This document shows, one piece after another, positions 8,782 through 16,853 of a stretch of 64,000 nucleotides of DNA (positions within the stretch are counted from its first letter, which is position 1; every line of letters begins with the position of its first letter). Source of the DNA: Granulicella sp. 5B5 (GTDB lineage: Bacteria; Acidobacteriota; Terriglobia; Terriglobales; Acidobacteriaceae); contig NZ_CP046444.1 of assembly GCF_014083945.1 (NCBI RefSeq), forward strand, positions 2,728,001 to 2,792,000, written 5' to 3'. The position numbers were made by a program, and so were the translations under genes. The notes under the pieces are model-generated. The model had not been told where the DNA came from. It saw only the letters and a program-made list of their open reading frames with translations, and searched no databases.

Positions 8782-9689
8782 AGGTGCATCGGCCCGAAGT
8801 GCAGATACGCAACGACGGCGCTTGCCAGCAGGCAGTAGATGCCGAAGAGATGCCATTTGCCATGCTCCAGCCAACTGCTCAGCCAGCGCAGCGCGGCAAG
8901 ACCGGCGAGGAAGCTGAAGAACATCCCAAACAGCGCTGCGACCATGCTGGCATGCAGATCAATCACCGCGCCTGTGGCTGCGGCGTCATGCTTGGCGTGT
9001 AGCAGGCGCAGCACCTCGCGCGCGATCACCGGCGGCGTAAGGATCACGGCCAGCGCGAAGGAGAACCGCTCGGCGCGCTCGCGGTTGGCGCCTGCAAGCA
9101 GGCCCGTGGAGATCGTCGCACCCGAGCGCGAGAAGCCGCGGAAGGGCAGGCAGATGGCCTGCACCGCGCCCATCCACCCTGCCTGGGCGAAGGTCACGTT
9201 CTCTCCCGAGCGTGAGATGGAGCGCTCGTAGGCGTTGGTGGCGGCGGCTTCGGCATCGCGCCCGGCCAGCCCGGCCCAGAGGATGAGGATGCCGACAGCG
9301 AACAGCGCAGCGGCGACGATGTCCAGCCGCCCGAAGAGGTCTTCGATCTGCGCCTTCGGTGCGTTCGGGAAGGCGAGGTGCGCGACCAGCTTCTGCAGCG
9401 GGTAGCCGATGACGCCGGTGAGCAGCGTCGCCCAGATGGCGCGCACCAGGAAGCGCTTGAAGGCGTCCTCGGCGGAGAAGTAGGCGCGCTTCCACTGCGT
9501 CCAGAAGTAGACGATCACGGCGAACATCGTTCCGGTATGGAGCATGACCAGCACGAGCGTCATCTCCGGCGAGGTCGGGTCGAGTCCGAGGAGCTTTTCA
9601 GCCACGACCACGTGCGCGGAGCTTGAGACAGGAAGCAGTTCGGCGAGACCTTGCACGATCGCCAGCACGAGAACCTTGAGCAGTGACAT
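8778..9689 (-). CDS. uppP: Undecaprenyl-diphosphatase UppP/BacA
   Basis: Membrane phosphatase that recycles undecaprenyl diphosphate to the monophosphate carrier needed for peptidoglycan and other wall polymers. The 303-aa chain has the two BacA signatures: QGLAELLPVSSSAHVVVAEK near residues 13-32, with the catalytic-region Glu and Ser residues, and FRGFSRSGATISTGLLAGA near 180-198, with the essential Arg. About eight hydrophobic helices are visible. The usual PG before FSRSG reads RG here, a small departure. It is slightly longer than the common 265-280 aa. It may confer bacitracin tolerance by family analogy. Confidence 0.93.
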   Translation of the reverse strand: MSLLKVLVLAIVQGLAELLPVSSSAHVVVAEKLLGLDPTSPEMTLVLVMLHTGTMFAVIVYFWTQWKRAYFSAEDAFKRFLVRAIWATLLTGVIGYPLQKLVAHLAFPNAPKAQIEDLFGRLDIVAAALFAVGILILWAGLAGRDAEAAATNAYERSISRSGENVTFAQAGWMGAVQAICLPFRGFSRSGATISTGLLAGANRERAERFSFALAVILTPPVIAREVLRLLHAKHDAAATGAVIDLHASMVAALFGMFFSFLAGLAALRWLSSWLEHGKWHLFGIYCLLASAVVAYLHFGPMHL

Positions 9690-9750
9690 AGAGTTCGATT
9701 CTAAAGCGAAGCGAGGGCGAAGGATGTGAATCGCCGGGGAGGGGATATCC

Positions 9751-9860
9751 CTCCCCCCTCCCTATGTAGCGGAGGGATCTAGCGGAATCAGTCACTTACG
9801 GGGTGATCCCGGGGGTAAGCGACTGATTCTGTATAGGGTTACTGGTATGATCTGGATAAC
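9751..9860 (+). repeat. R4 element, copy A (palindromic, about 110 bp)
   Basis: The central stem pairs GAATCAGTCACTTAC (9785-9799) with GTAAGCGACTGATTC (9815-9829), 15 bp with one mismatch, around a 15-base loop that contains GGTGATCC. Flanks CTATGTAGC on the left and GGTATGAT near the right end are shared with copy B near 36.9-37.05 kb, which lies in the opposite orientation. Confidence 0.85.
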
Positions 9861-9863
9861 AAA

Positions 9864-9891
9864 GGGGATAGAGGATAGGGGATAGAGGATA
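9864..9891 (+). repeat. Heptamer tandem array (GGGGATA/GAGGATA, 4 units)
   Basis: Four exact-length heptamers alternate GGGGATA and GAGGATA, directly after R4 copy A. Similar 7-base arrays occur at several other gene borders in this window. Confidence 0.85.
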
Positions 9892-10075
9892 GTGAAAGAA
9901 GCTTCTTCGCCCTCTACTTCTATTGTAGCCAGCCTGGCCCGGGAAGTTGTAAAGAATTGGCAGGGCTTAGTTGTCTGGATTGAATGGGTTACAGGGCTGC
10001 CACCACGCGGAGGGCTTGACAGTATTTTCACCGGAGCTTGTGAGGCGTTCGCGGGTCAGCAGCATCCAAAGCTGA

Positions 10076-11053
10076 ATGAAGACGATCACGCTGGAAGAGC
10101 ACTTTGTCACTGAAGGATTTTTGAAGGCCACCGGTGCCTATGGCGAGGGCACGCCGACTGGCCTGCGGGTGATGCGGGACAAGCTGCTGGACCTCGGCGC
10201 AGGCCGCATCGCGGCGATGGATGAGGGCGGCGTGGATCTGCAGGTGCTGAGCCTGGCGACGACGGGGATCGAGTCGCTGGCCGCCACCGAGCAGGCCGCG
10301 GTGCTGCGCGAGGTGAACGACGAGGCCGCGGCGTCGGTGAAGGCGCATCCGGAGCGGTTCGCCGCGTTTGCGACGGTGGCGCTGAAGGCTCCGGAGACAG
10401 CCGCGAAGGAGCTGGAGCGCTGCGTGACGCAGCTCGGCGCGAAGGGCCTGATGGTCAACGGCACGGTGACGACCGAAGGCGGCGAGGTGCTCTTTATGGA
10501 CGCGCCGCGGTTCCTCCCGGTGCTGGAGGCGGCCGAGTCGCTGGGCGTGCCGGTGTACATCCATCCCGCGCCGCCGCCGAAGGCCGTGTGGGATGCGTAC
10601 TACTCCGGTCTGCCGGGCGAGACCGGCTTCATGCTCTCAATCGCCGGCTGGGGCTGGCACTCGGAGACGGCGATCCACCTGCTGCGGCTGGTGCTGGCAG
10701 GCGTCTTCGACCGGCTGCCGAAGCTGAAGGTGATCGTAGGGCACATGGGCGAGATGCTGCCCTACGCTTTGGCGCGATCGAATGGCGGCCTGTCGGCAGC
10801 GGCCACGCACCTGCAGCGCAGCGTGACGCAGACGCTGCTGGATCAGGTCTTCCTGACGACGAGCGGCTACTTCACGCGTCCACCATTCGAGTGCTGCCGC
10901 GAGGTGATAGGGCTGGAGCGGATGATGTACTCGGTGGACTACCCGTTCAGCCCGAACACGCGCGGCAAGGATTTTCTGGCATCGCTGGGGATGAGCGAGA
11001 GCGACTTGGATGCGCTGCGCGGGGAGAACGCGGCGAAGGTGCTGGGGTTGTAA
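10076..11053 (+). CDS. Amidohydrolase-2 family protein, decarboxylase-like
   Basis: A 325-aa metal-dependent TIM-barrel enzyme. It begins with LEEHF: the Glu-x-His (residues 7 and 9) replaces the His-x-His of ordinary amidohydrolases, which is the pattern of gamma-resorcylate decarboxylase and ACMSD relatives. Other family marks are VGHMGEMLPYAL near residue 220 and the metal-binding Asp in YSVDYPFSPN near residue 287. By family, the reaction is probably non-oxidative decarboxylation (or carboxylation) of an aromatic acid; the exact substrate is unknown. The start has only a weak upstream ribosome site. It stands alone on the plus strand. Confidence 0.82.
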   Translation: MKTITLEEHFVTEGFLKATGAYGEGTPTGLRVMRDKLLDLGAGRIAAMDEGGVDLQVLSLATTGIESLAATEQAAVLREVNDEAAASVKAHPERFAAFATVALKAPETAAKELERCVTQLGAKGLMVNGTVTTEGGEVLFMDAPRFLPVLEAAESLGVPVYIHPAPPPKAVWDAYYSGLPGETGFMLSIAGWGWHSETAIHLLRLVLAGVFDRLPKLKVIVGHMGEMLPYALARSNGGLSAAATHLQRSVTQTLLDQVFLTTSGYFTRPPFECCREVIGLERMMYSVDYPFSPNTRGKDFLASLGMSESDLDALRGENAAKVLGL

Positions 11054-11198
11054 GTGGAAGATCACGAGAAGCCGTTTATAGGGATCAATCCTGGCTTGCC
11101 ACTGAAGCTCAATGAGTGACTCGCCCTGATATCGCCAAGTGAGAATTAGAATCGCTGGCGATAAGAAAGCAGATGCTGACTTACGAGGACTAATCAAA

Positions 11199-11981
11199 TT
11201 ATGGCGTGGGTTCTAGCTCTTGGGAGAGGAACCCCACCAGAGTTGGTGTGAACGTTGGATCGTTAGCGACCCTGGTATGGTCTCCGTTTTTAATCGCCAG
11301 CCGAGCATTCACAATCGCGTCCACCAGAACTTCAGGACGCTGCGCCAAGGGATCTTGGTCCCCGACTATGACCAGAGTTGGGGCTGTAATGGATTTAAGC
11401 GTAATGGGCGTGGCGTGGAACATTCTTGCCTGCGCCGCCAGTGCCAGACGGTCCGCCCCGCACATATCGACGAAGGCTCTGATGGCTTGCACCGCAGGAT
11501 GTTGAATCGTAGAGGAGTCTTCGGCAAGCATCGCTTCGACAATGGCTTCAAACGGCAACATCCGGCTGTCGATGCCCCCCAGGATGACCGCACTTTCACC
11601 AATACCCCCGACGATCAGGCGGCGCACGCGTGGCTCTCGGCTGGCGACGATCAGGGCGACGATGGAGCCCATCGAGTATCCGACAAGATCCACCTGAGAG
11701 ACACTCAAAGTATCCATCAACTCGGACACATCGAGCGCCATTCGTTCCTCGCCATAGAATCGAGAGTCGTGCGGCTTATCGGATTCACCGTGACCACGCG
11801 CGTCAAGAGCAACGACGTGTCGGCCTGCTGCAACCAGAGCTTTGACCACGCCAGGAATAACCCAATTGATTTGGGTGTTGATGCCATACCCGTGGCAAAG
11901 CAACACAGGCGTCCCTCCGTTTTCCTGACCCCATTGTTCATAGGCGAGCGAGACACCATCAGACGCAGTAAATCGAAACAT
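11199..11981 (-). CDS. Alpha/beta-fold hydrolase
   Basis: A 260-aa cytoplasmic hydrolase. It shows an oxyanion-hole segment LLCHGYG, DARGHGESDKP, the nucleophile elbow GYSMGS (Ser near residue 105), the acid region VIGDQD-like LVIVGDQDPLA, and the catalytic His in NGDHTRV near 235. ATG at 11981 is chosen because GGAGAG sits just upstream and the domain starts immediately; a longer frame reading back to 12098 lacks such support. It lies 132 bp downstream of the SDR gene on the same strand and may share its transcript. Esterase, epoxide hydrolase-like or dienelactone-type activity are all possible. Confidence 0.85.
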   Translation of the reverse strand: MFRFTASDGVSLAYEQWGQENGGTPVLLCHGYGINTQINWVIPGVVKALVAAGRHVVALDARGHGESDKPHDSRFYGEERMALDVSELMDTLSVSQVDLVGYSMGSIVALIVASREPRVRRLIVGGIGESAVILGGIDSRMLPFEAIVEAMLAEDSSTIQHPAVQAIRAFVDMCGADRLALAAQARMFHATPITLKSITAPTLVIVGDQDPLAQRPEVLVDAIVNARLAIKNGDHTRVANDPTFTPTLVGFLSQELEPTP

Positions 11982-12007
11982 TTTTCTCTCCAAAATAAGT
12001 AGGTTGG

Positions 12008-12081
12008 GCCTCGCTCTGGCGATTGACCTGGCATGTCGCGGTTGTGCTGGCCGAAGTGGATCGACGACGCCAGAGCGAGGC
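12008..12081. repeat. 14-bp perfect inverted repeat between SDR and hydrolase genes
   Basis: GCCTCGCTCTGGCG at 12008-12021 pairs perfectly with CGCCAGAGCGAGGC at 12068-12081 around 46 bases. It lies between two co-directional genes and could be an attenuator, a processing site, or a remnant of a mobile sequence. No T-tract follows in the direction of the genes. Confidence 0.6.
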
Positions 12082-12113
12082 GGCGCTCTATCTATCAAGC
12101 AATCGTCAAACGC

Positions 12114-12863
12114 TTACACCTGAGCCGATCCACCGTCTGCAAAGACCTCGCTTCCAGTCATGGAGCGGCTGTCGTTGGAGGCCAGGAAAAGCGTCACAGC
12201 GGCGACATCTTCGGGATCACTCACGCGTCCAAGAGGCGTCTGGCTGACGAAGCTGGCGTACAAGGCATCCTTACCACCCGCTAACTCTCCCAGATGTCGA
12301 AGGGCGGGCGTATCGGTAGCGCCGGGCGACAGAACATTCACCCGAATACCCGTACCCTTGAGATCCAATGCCCAACTGCGGGCAAGGTTGCGGATCGCCG
12401 CTTTACTGGCACTGTAAGTGCTGAAAGCCGGTGTTCCCGTCACGCCGGCCGTCGAGCCGGTTACGATAATCGAGCCACCAGCCTGCATCAGCGGAAGCGC
12501 CTTCTGAACGGTGAAAATCGTCCCCTTCACATTGACATCAAAGGTCAGGTAGTAGGCCTCTTCTGTGATGTGTCCCAGGGGTTCCAGTGTTCCCAGGCCC
12601 GCGTTTGCGACGAGTACGTCAATACGTCCGTGGCCGGCCTTCACAGCAGCGTAGAGACGGTCCAGATCAGCGAGCTTGGATACGTCGCCTTGCACTCCCG
12701 TTACATTGCCACCGATTTCCTTAACGGCCTTATCCAACTCTTCCTGCCGCCGCCCCGTGATGTAGACGTATGCGCCCTCGGAGACGAACAGCTTTGCCGT
12801 CGCCAGACCAAGGCCACTATTGCCGCCCGTAACGACTGCGACTTTCCCTGTTAGCTTTCCCAT
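12114..12863 (-). CDS. Short-chain dehydrogenase/reductase (SDR)
   Basis: Classical SDR oxidoreductase of 249 aa, probably NAD(P)-dependent and cytoplasmic. Cofactor motif TGGNSGLG near residue 12, NAG at about 88, catalytic Ser in VTGSTAG, and the YSASK pair near residue 155. The C-terminus [19 protein letters not shown] is the usual SDR ending. ATG at 12863 gives the standard N-terminus [21 protein letters not shown] lies upstream. It is divergent from the HxlR regulator with a palindromic operator between them, so it is probably the regulated target. The substrate, perhaps a reactive aldehyde or quinone, is inferred only from HxlR biology. Confidence 0.9.
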   Translation of the reverse strand: MGKLTGKVAVVTGGNSGLGLATAKLFVSEGAYVYITGRRQEELDKAVKEIGGNVTGVQGDVSKLADLDRLYAAVKAGHGRIDVLVANAGLGTLEPLGHITEEAYYLTFDVNVKGTIFTVQKALPLMQAGGSIIVTGSTAGVTGTPAFSTYSASKAAIRNLARSWALDLKGTGIRVNVLSPGATDTPALRHLGELAGGKDALYASFVSQTPLGRVSDPEDVAAVTLFLASNDSRSMTGSEVFADGGSAQV

Positions 12864-12970
12864 GTTCCGACCTTTCGTGTGACATAAATCGTTTGTTCGG
12901 CCTCCGCTTGCGAACCCTATGCTCGCTTTGTGGTCCCAGCGGGAGATTCCGTAATTTCCTTTCATTAAGC

Positions 12971-13013
12971 CTAGTCCAGAGATTTACAATGGACTAGTAC
13001 CTACTTTTAGGTA
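12971..13013. promoter_or_regulatory. Palindromic operator of the HxlR/SDR divergon
   Basis: Two palindromes sit between the divergent genes: CTAGTCCA/TGGACTAG (12971-12978 and 12990-12997, perfect 8-bp arms, 11-bp spacer) and TACCTA-CTTT-TAGGTA (12998-13013, perfect 6-bp arms). The second resembles known operators of HxlR-family proteins such as YodB, AT-rich around a TTT centre. It lies 29 bp before the hxlR-like start. Confidence 0.7.
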
Positions 13014-13042
13014 AGTATCAAGTTTCTTTTGGGAGCCTGTAG

Positions 13043-13381
13043 ATGTCTGATTGCGGATTGGATGTGGCGCTGGCAGTGATCGGAGGAAAGTGGAAGATGC
13101 TTATCCTTTACCATGTGTGCCACGGAACTCGGCGGTTCGGCGAACTTCGACGGCTACTTCCGGGCGTCAGCGAGAAGATGCTGATACAGGATTTGCGGCA
13201 GATGCAGGAGAGTGGCCTGCTCGTCCGGAAGGACTACAAGGAGCTTCCGCCAAAGGTGGAGTATTCCATCACGCCATTCGGAAGGGCACTGGGACAATCA
13301 CTGCTCCCGCTTTGCGCCTGGGGAGTTAGGAATAGGAAGCGCGTGTTAGGAGCGAAGTCTCCCAGGAACACGGCTGCGTGA
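13043..13381 (+). CDS. HxlR-family transcriptional regulator
   Basis: A 112-aa DNA-binding protein with a winged-helix fold: GGKWKMLILYHVCHGTRRFGEL, then LPGVSEKMLIQDLRQMQESGLL and the wing VEYSITPFGRAL. HxlR/YodB proteins sense electrophiles or redox stress through a Cys near the N-terminus, and a Cys is present at residue 4 (MSDCGLDV), with another near residue 26. GGGAG lies upstream of the ATG. It is divergent from the SDR and probably controls both itself and the SDR/hydrolase pair through the palindromes between them. Confidence 0.9.
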   Translation: MSDCGLDVALAVIGGKWKMLILYHVCHGTRRFGELRRLLPGVSEKMLIQDLRQMQESGLLVRKDYKELPPKVEYSITPFGRALGQSLLPLCAWGVRNRKRVLGAKSPRNTAA

Positions 13382-13423
13382 ACACGCTGGGCAGGCGGAA
13401 TGCATGCATAGAAACCATGTCAC

Positions 13424-13462
13424 GGCTGCGCGTCGCTGGGGCGACGCTTCGCTCAGAATGAC
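13424..13462 (-). repeat. R6-like repeat fragment between convergent genes
   Basis: Read on the minus strand, the stretch gives GTCATTCTGAGCGAAGCGT followed by a GC-rich tail. It is a degenerate relative of the CATTCCGAGC elements found near 57.9 and 60.4 kb. It lies between the HxlR gene and the TPR gene stop. Confidence 0.5.
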
Positions 13463-13496
13463 AGGTTTGGTTGGGATGGATCAGCCGTAACTTTTG

Positions 13497-14561
13497 TCAG
13501 TCCCTGTCGCTGCCGTAGATCGGTATCCCCTGCGCGACCTTGAAGGCGATGGCCTCGGCGCGGGTGGCGTAGTCGGACTTGGGATAGTCGTGCAGCAACT
13601 GGTCGGCGATGGCCTGGCAGTTCTTCGCAGCGGCGTCGGAGTGGTGCTGGTCGTCGTCGACCTTGTACATAGTGACGAGCACGCCCTGCCGATACGCAGC
13701 GTCGTACAGCGCCTCCGCGGTCTTTGGCCCGCCGGGGTACTGGCTGGCGTACTTCAGGTAGACGTTCGACTCCATGTCCGGGCAATGCGGCAGCCCCTGC
13801 CAGTCGCCGCAGAGCTTCGCGTCGATCAGGTCGAACGCAGCGCGCGCGGCGAAGTCGCTGTTGGGGTACAGCTTCATCACCTTGCGCAGCTCGCCGTCGT
13901 AGAGCTGCGGGCGCAGGTAGGCATCCTGCTCATGCGCGCTGGGCAGCGTGGAGATGTCGAGCTTGTCGAGCTGCCAGCGGATGTCGGCGGCGCGAAAGAG
14001 AGCTTCGGGTGCAAGCGGCGAGTCGGGGAAGTAGTCGACCACGCGCTGATAGAGGCGGTGCGCAGCGGCTGCGGCGCCCGTGGGCGGATTAGGGTGTGCG
14101 GCCTGCGACTCGTACTCGGCCGCTGCGCCGAAGAGGATCAGGTCGCCATGCGGTGTGCTTGGGCCGACGATGCCCTTGTTGCGAATCCAGCCGGAGCTGG
14201 GGTCGGGACTGTCCTTGGGGTCTTCGAACTCGGGCTTGGAGTCGGGGTCGGCGTCGTCCTTGGCGTCGGTGTTGGCGAAGACGTCGACCCAGTCGCCGTT
14301 CTTCTGTTGAACCACAACCTCATGCCCAGGCGCGACGGTTGTGATGGGCGGCGTCGAGCTGTCGGCCATCACATAGACGTTCGCCGTGTGCAGCAGCGTG
14401 GCGCGGTTTGCGTTGTCGTAGCCGGAGGCGTTGCGGTCGCCCTTGCGGTGCTGCGCGAAGGATGCGGTGGTGAACGCGAGCAGGAGAAGTGATCCTCCCA
14501 CCTTAGCAACGATGGAGCCGTCGCGAAGATGGGGCACCCGGGGTGGAGGAGCAGTTGGCAT
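13497..14561 (-). CDS. Secreted TPR protein with SH3-like N-terminal domain
   Basis: A 354-aa predicted exported protein. A hydrophobic signal (GGSLLLLAFTTASFAQ) at about residues 23-38 is followed by a segment resembling a bacterial SH3 domain (LLHTANVYVMAD...GHEVVVQQKNGDWVDVF, about 55-95) and then several helical TPR-like units (HRLYQRVVDYFPDSPLAPEA, AIADQLLHDYPKSDYATRAE) like those in BamD/CpoB-type proteins. ATG at 14561 is the only good start outside the upstream gene, 10 bp from its stop. Unusually, an R2 repeat (14497-14539) encodes about residues 8-22, just before the signal. It is the last gene of a minus-strand run. Confidence 0.7.
   Translation of the reverse strand: MPTAPPPRVPHLRDGSIVAKVGGSLLLLAFTTASFAQHRKGDRNASGYDNANRATLLHTANVYVMADSSTPPITTVAPGHEVVVQQKNGDWVDVFANTDAKDDADPDSKPEFEDPKDSPDPSSGWIRNKGIVGPSTPHGDLILFGAAAEYESQAAHPNPPTGAAAAAHRLYQRVVDYFPDSPLAPEALFRAADIRWQLDKLDISTLPSAHEQDAYLRPQLYDGELRKVMKLYPNSDFAARAAFDLIDAKLCGDWQGLPHCPDMESNVYLKYASQYPGGPKTAEALYDAAYRQGVLVTMYKVDDDQHHSDAAAKNCQAIADQLLHDYPKSDYATRAEAIAFKVAQGIPIYGSDRD
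14497..14539 (-). repeat. R2 repeat in the 5' end of the TPR gene
   Basis: On the minus strand the copy reads GGGTGCCCCATCTTCGC, a variable middle, then CTAAGGTGGG. It encodes RVPHLRDGSIVAKVG in frame, directly before the signal-peptide core. Confidence 0.8.
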
Positions 14562-14571
14562 GGCTACCAGC

Positions 14572-15588
14572 TTAGACGGTTGTAGCGAGCGGTTCGGATT
14601 CGAGTTCGGCGCGAAGGTTGGGGTCGATGTTGCCGCCCGAGACGATGGCGACGATCTTCTTTGCGGGCGGTAGCTCGTCCGCATGAAAGAGCGCGGCGGC
14701 GAGTGTGATCGCGCCCGAGGGCTCGGCAACGATGTTCGTTGCGTCGAGGATGAGGCGCGTGGCGCGGCGGATTTCGGCTTCTGTCACCGTCACAATCCCA
14801 TCTGTAAATTTAAGGATGTGCTCGAAGTTCAGCGTGCCGAGCGATTGCGTACGCAGGCCGTCGCAGAGCGTGCGGCTGGTGTCGGCGGCGGGCCACTCGG
14901 TCAGGGTCTTCGTCTCGAAGGACTGCTTCGCGTCGGCCGCCAGCGCAGGCTCGCAGCCGTAGACCTTCGGCGCGGCCTCGTGCAGCGACTCCGCGAGAAG
15001 CTTGATGCCGGTGGAAACACCCGAGAGCAGGCCGCCGCCGGAGACGGGCGAGAGCACGAGGTCAACATCGGGAAGCTGTTCGAGGATCTCGACGCCGCAC
15101 GTGGCTTGCCCTGCGATGATGGCGGGGTCGTCGTAGGGCGGCACCATCGTATAGCCGTGCGCGGCTTCGAGCTCTTCGGCCTTCAGCTTGCGGTCGCTGC
15201 TGGCGTTGCCGACGAGGACGATCTCGGCGCCGAGCGCGGCGGTGGCCTCGCGCTTGACCTGCGGCGAGTTCGAGGGCATCACGATGACAGCCTTCGAGCC
15301 GAGCGCCTTGGCCGAATAGGCCACGCCCTGCGCGTGGTTGCCAGAGCTGTAGGTGATGACGCCGCGCTGAAGCTGCTCGGGCGAGAGTTGCGCGATCTTG
15401 TTGTACGCACCACGCAGCTTGAAGCTGCCGATGGGCTGCGCGGACTCGTCCTTCAGGTAGATGGCAGCGCTGGGCGGCGTGATGCCGGCAGCGCGCAGGC
15501 GCTCGGGGTCGAGCTGGATAAGAGGCGTGCGGACCGCGGCGGGCGCGATGCGGGTATGGGCTGCGCGGATTTCGGCGAGGGTGATCAT
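14572..15588 (-). CDS. Threonine dehydratase / serine racemase-like PLP enzyme
   Basis: A 338-aa fold-type II PLP enzyme. The PLP lysine is Lys57 in SFKLRGAYNK; substrate loop SSGNHAQGVAYSA, phosphate loop SGGGLLSG, and the late SGGNID are all present. The family deaminates threonine or serine to 2-oxo acids, or racemises serine. There is no C-terminal ACT domain, so it is of the short catabolic/racemase kind rather than the feedback-inhibited IlvA. It sits 10 bp before the TPR gene and 88 bp after the hydrolase on the same strand. Confidence 0.88.
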   Translation of the reverse strand: MITLAEIRAAHTRIAPAAVRTPLIQLDPERLRAAGITPPSAAIYLKDESAQPIGSFKLRGAYNKIAQLSPEQLQRGVITYSSGNHAQGVAYSAKALGSKAVIVMPSNSPQVKREATAALGAEIVLVGNASSDRKLKAEELEAAHGYTMVPPYDDPAIIAGQATCGVEILEQLPDVDLVLSPVSGGGLLSGVSTGIKLLAESLHEAAPKVYGCEPALAADAKQSFETKTLTEWPAADTSRTLCDGLRTQSLGTLNFEHILKFTDGIVTVTEAEIRRATRLILDATNIVAEPSGAITLAAALFHADELPPAKKIVAIVSGGNIDPNLRAELESEPLATTV

Positions 15589-15618
15589 CTCAACTTGATT
15601 GTAGTGCCGCGCAGAACC

Positions 15619-15658
15619 GCAGGTCTCTCCACTGCGCTCCGCTCCGGTCGAGATGACA
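15619..15658 (-). repeat. R1 repeat copy (short form)
   Basis: On the minus strand it reads TTGTCATCTCGACCGGAGCG and ends GTGGAGAGACCTGC. It lies between the hydrolase and the threonine dehydratase-like gene within one minus-strand run, so it is probably transcribed. Confidence 0.85.
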
Positions 15659-15676
15659 ATGTATGGGAAATCGGGG

Positions 15677-16837
15677 CTAGGACTGCGACGCCTCCAGCAG
15701 CTCTGCGAAGAAGTGCGTGAGCCGCAGGTTGTCCATCATCGTGGGGCCTTTGCCGTCCATGTCTAGGTGCGAGATCACCGGCGAGATCAGCATCGCCTTC
15801 AGGTCGCCGTGCGGGATGTCCTTCGCCAGCCACAGGCTTTCTGCGGCGGGGATGATGTTGTCGCCCTCGCCGTGCAGCAGATACACCGGCACCTTCAGGT
15901 AGTGCAGGCAGCCGTGCGGGCTCACGGTCGTGGCGTAGTCCAGGTGCTTCAACTCGCTGGCCGCCAGCAGGGCCTTCGTCTCCGGCGAGTTGATGTCCAT
16001 CAGCTCGCGTGCGAGCTTCGCCTCGTCAGGTGGGAGCTTGGCCATCGCGGCGTGCTCCAGCGCGGGCTCTTCGTACAGATGATCGCGCAGCACCAGCCGT
16101 TCGGCCTCGACCTGCTGCGGCGTGTAGTTCACGGGCATAAAGTCCTGCAGGTGCTGGTACTCGATAACCAGTGGGCCATACTCATGCGGCGTCAGGTGCT
16201 CGATGGTGCCGTCGGGGCGCGGGTCGTTGCCGGTGCGGTAGAACGCGGCAACGCGTTCCATCGAGTCCTGCGAGCCGACGGCAGCGACGAACTTGATGTG
16301 CGGCGCATACGTCGGTTCGGCTGCGGCCATCAGCGACAGCCCGCCCGAAAAGCTGAGGCCGAGGATGCCGACCGGCTGGTTGGTGTTGTTGGCGAACCAT
16401 GCGGCCGTGTCGCCGATGGTGGTGATCGTGCTGGCATCGACGTGGTAGTCGTCGATGTGCGGCAGCTCCGGCGTCAGCACGCGCAGGCCGGTGGAGGCCA
16501 TCGCGCGCGCGAAGGCGATCATCCGCGGCTCGTCCATGCCCAGGTGGTGCACGCCGTGCAGCACGACGAGCGGAGGCGCATCCGGCTCATCCGCCGGCGC
16601 ATACAGCCGCGCACGGATCGGGCCGTCCGCAAGCGGCAGCGTCACATCCGTCACGGTAACGGGGTGTGTAAAGTGCAGCAGCAGGCCGGGGACAGGCTTG
16701 GTCGCGACCTGGTCCAGCACCGCAACGGCCTGCAGATGACGCCGCACCGTCGGCCAGCAAAACGCTGCGACGAGGACGAAGGCGATAAGAACAAGATGCA
16801 GGCGGCGCGGACGGCGAGGGCTAACGTTGGGTCCCAT
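15677..16837 (-). CDS. Membrane-anchored or secreted alpha/beta hydrolase
   Basis: A 386-aa protein with an N-terminal hydrophobic segment (LHLVLIAFVLVAAFCWP, about residues 14-30) that could be a signal anchor. The hydrolase domain has VVLHGVHHLG, nucleophile elbow GLSFSGG (Ser near 170), an acid in HGEGDNIIP near 330 and the His in SHLDMDG near 358. Substrate unknown. It starts 16 bp after the coiled-coil gene and is likely co-transcribed with it. Confidence 0.78.
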   Translation of the reverse strand: MGPNVSPRRPRRLHLVLIAFVLVAAFCWPTVRRHLQAVAVLDQVATKPVPGLLLHFTHPVTVTDVTLPLADGPIRARLYAPADEPDAPPLVVLHGVHHLGMDEPRMIAFARAMASTGLRVLTPELPHIDDYHVDASTITTIGDTAAWFANNTNQPVGILGLSFSGGLSLMAAAEPTYAPHIKFVAAVGSQDSMERVAAFYRTGNDPRPDGTIEHLTPHEYGPLVIEYQHLQDFMPVNYTPQQVEAERLVLRDHLYEEPALEHAAMAKLPPDEAKLARELMDINSPETKALLAASELKHLDYATTVSPHGCLHYLKVPVYLLHGEGDNIIPAAESLWLAKDIPHGDLKAMLISPVISHLDMDGKGPTMMDNLRLTHFFAELLEASQS

Positions 16838-16853
16838 GTGTGTTGGAACCAGT

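Larger units (their letters stand above)
9690..10075. other. Repeat-bearing intergenic region upstream of uppP and the amidohydrolase
   Basis: The 386-bp divergent intergenic region contains an 8-bp GC hairpin (GGGGAGGG-GATAT-CCCTCCCC, 9736-9756), R4 element copy A, and a heptamer array. The remaining 180 bp before the amidohydrolase carry no recognised feature. Promoters for both flanking genes must lie here, but no clear -35/-10 pair stands out. Confidence 0.6.

Noticed and set aside
9864-9891. Heptamer arrays as CRISPR-like repeats
   Set aside because: Units are only 7 bases with no spacers, and no cas gene is present.
12008-12081. Inverted repeat as the ends of an insertion sequence
   Set aside because: Only 46 bp lie between the arms, with no transposase and no visible target duplication.
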